Of a DNA stretch of 64,000 nucleotides, positions 63,850-64,000 are shown in pieces. Position numbers and translations under genes: made by a program. Numbering within the stretch: position 1 is the stretch's first letter; each line of letters starts with the position of its first letter. Source of the stretch: Negadavirga shengliensis (GTDB taxonomy: Bacteria; Bacteroidota; Bacteroidia; Cytophagales; Cyclobacteriaceae); assembly GCF_042652345.1 (NCBI RefSeq), contig NZ_JBHSJJ010000001.1:124001-188000 (forward strand), written 5' to 3'. The notes under the pieces are model-generated. The model ran no database searches and had not been told where the DNA came from. It saw only the letters and a list, made by a program, of their open reading frames with translations.

Positions 63850-63933
63850 GCCGGGATGGTGGAATAGGTAGACACGCAAGACTTAAAATCTTGTGGCCAT
63901 TAGGCCGTGCGGGTTCGATTCCCGCTCCTGGTA
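63850..63933 (+). tRNA. tRNA-Leu (anticodon TAA)
   Basis: The acceptor stem GCCGGGA (63850-63856) pairs with TCCTGGT (63926-63932) with two G-U pairs, and the discriminator is A. The anticodon loop CTTAAAA gives TAA. The long variable arm (GTGGCCATTAGGCCGT) is the class II hallmark of tRNA-Leu. CCA is not encoded. Confidence 0.95.
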
Positions 63934-63934
63934 C

Positions 63935-63965
63935 AAGCCTCACAAAAATGTGGGGCTTTTTTTAT
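63935..63965 (+). terminator. Terminator after tRNA-Leu
   Basis: AAGCCTCACA and TGTGGGGCTT form a 10-bp stem (one G-U) around AAAA, followed by a T-run. Confidence 0.85.
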
Positions 63966-64000
63966 TTTCCGCTGAATTCAAAGCGCCAATTACCGAAAAA

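Overview
This 64 kb window is a chromosomal segment of a member of the Bacteroidota, most likely a Cytophagales/Cyclobacteriaceae-type aerobe. The evidence is the alternative complex III (act) plus aa3-oxidase gene string, a SusC/SusD polysaccharide utilisation locus (PUL) with a one-protein hybrid two-component regulator, lipoprotein signal peptides of Bacteroidota type, and several promoters that fit the Bacteroidota consensus TTTG/TTG-N19-21-TAnnTTTG. I saw no insertion sequence, phage, CRISPR array or plasmid gene. Most of the window is core genome; the accessory part is the fructan locus and a small disturbed area around 54.7-56.3 kb.

Layout. (1) 1-13.4 kb, minus strand: one 12-gene respiratory string read actA-B-C-D-E-F, cox subunit II, cox subunit I, ctaA (heme A synthase), ctaB (heme O synthase), cox subunit III (cut by the window edge). 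Gaps are 36 bp or less and several genes overlap, and a near-perfect promoter stands before actA. Quinol electrons would pass through the Act complex and its c-type hemes to the aa3 oxidase, and the two heme genes supply the oxidase cofactor. (2) 13.7-18.9 kb: tRNA-Cys with its own promoter and terminator, rpsA, then an overlapping tsaD-smpB-(NlpC/P60-like)-HNH operon on the minus strand. (3) 18.9-31 kb: tamB (TTG start, divergent from tsaD with only 10 bp between starts), CPD photolyase, a DUF2027/Smr protein with an unknown partner, a cystathionine gamma-synthase/lyase, a VTT membrane protein, and an rluA-traB-phosphatase operon. (4) 31-34.3 kb: yihY/brkB-type gene, prfC, then five tandem copies of a ~120-bp repeat. 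(5) 34.3-47.5 kb, minus strand: fructan/fructose utilisation locus: HTCS regulator, sugar porter, SusC, SusD, GH32 lipoprotein, second sugar porter, fructokinase. Fructan would be bound and imported by SusCD, cut by GH32, fructose carried inward by the porters, phosphorylated by the kinase, and sensed by the periplasmic domain of the HTCS. (6) 47.5-64 kb: two methyltransferases, polA, radA, small envelope proteins, a duplicated and partly decayed secreted-protein gene, an M14 peptidase divergent from a dipeptide epimerase and an acyltransferase-fold PLP enzyme, a TrmH-type methyltransferase, mutS, and tRNA-Gly and tRNA-Leu.

The least expected signals are the repeat array whose last copy encodes the C-terminus of fructokinase, an NlpC/P60-like protein that lacks the catalytic cysteine, a six-heme ActA, candidate operators and hairpins inside the fructan locus, and two genes whose -7 promoter box lies so close to the ATG that the mRNA may be leaderless. 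No clearly new multi-gene system could be supported.
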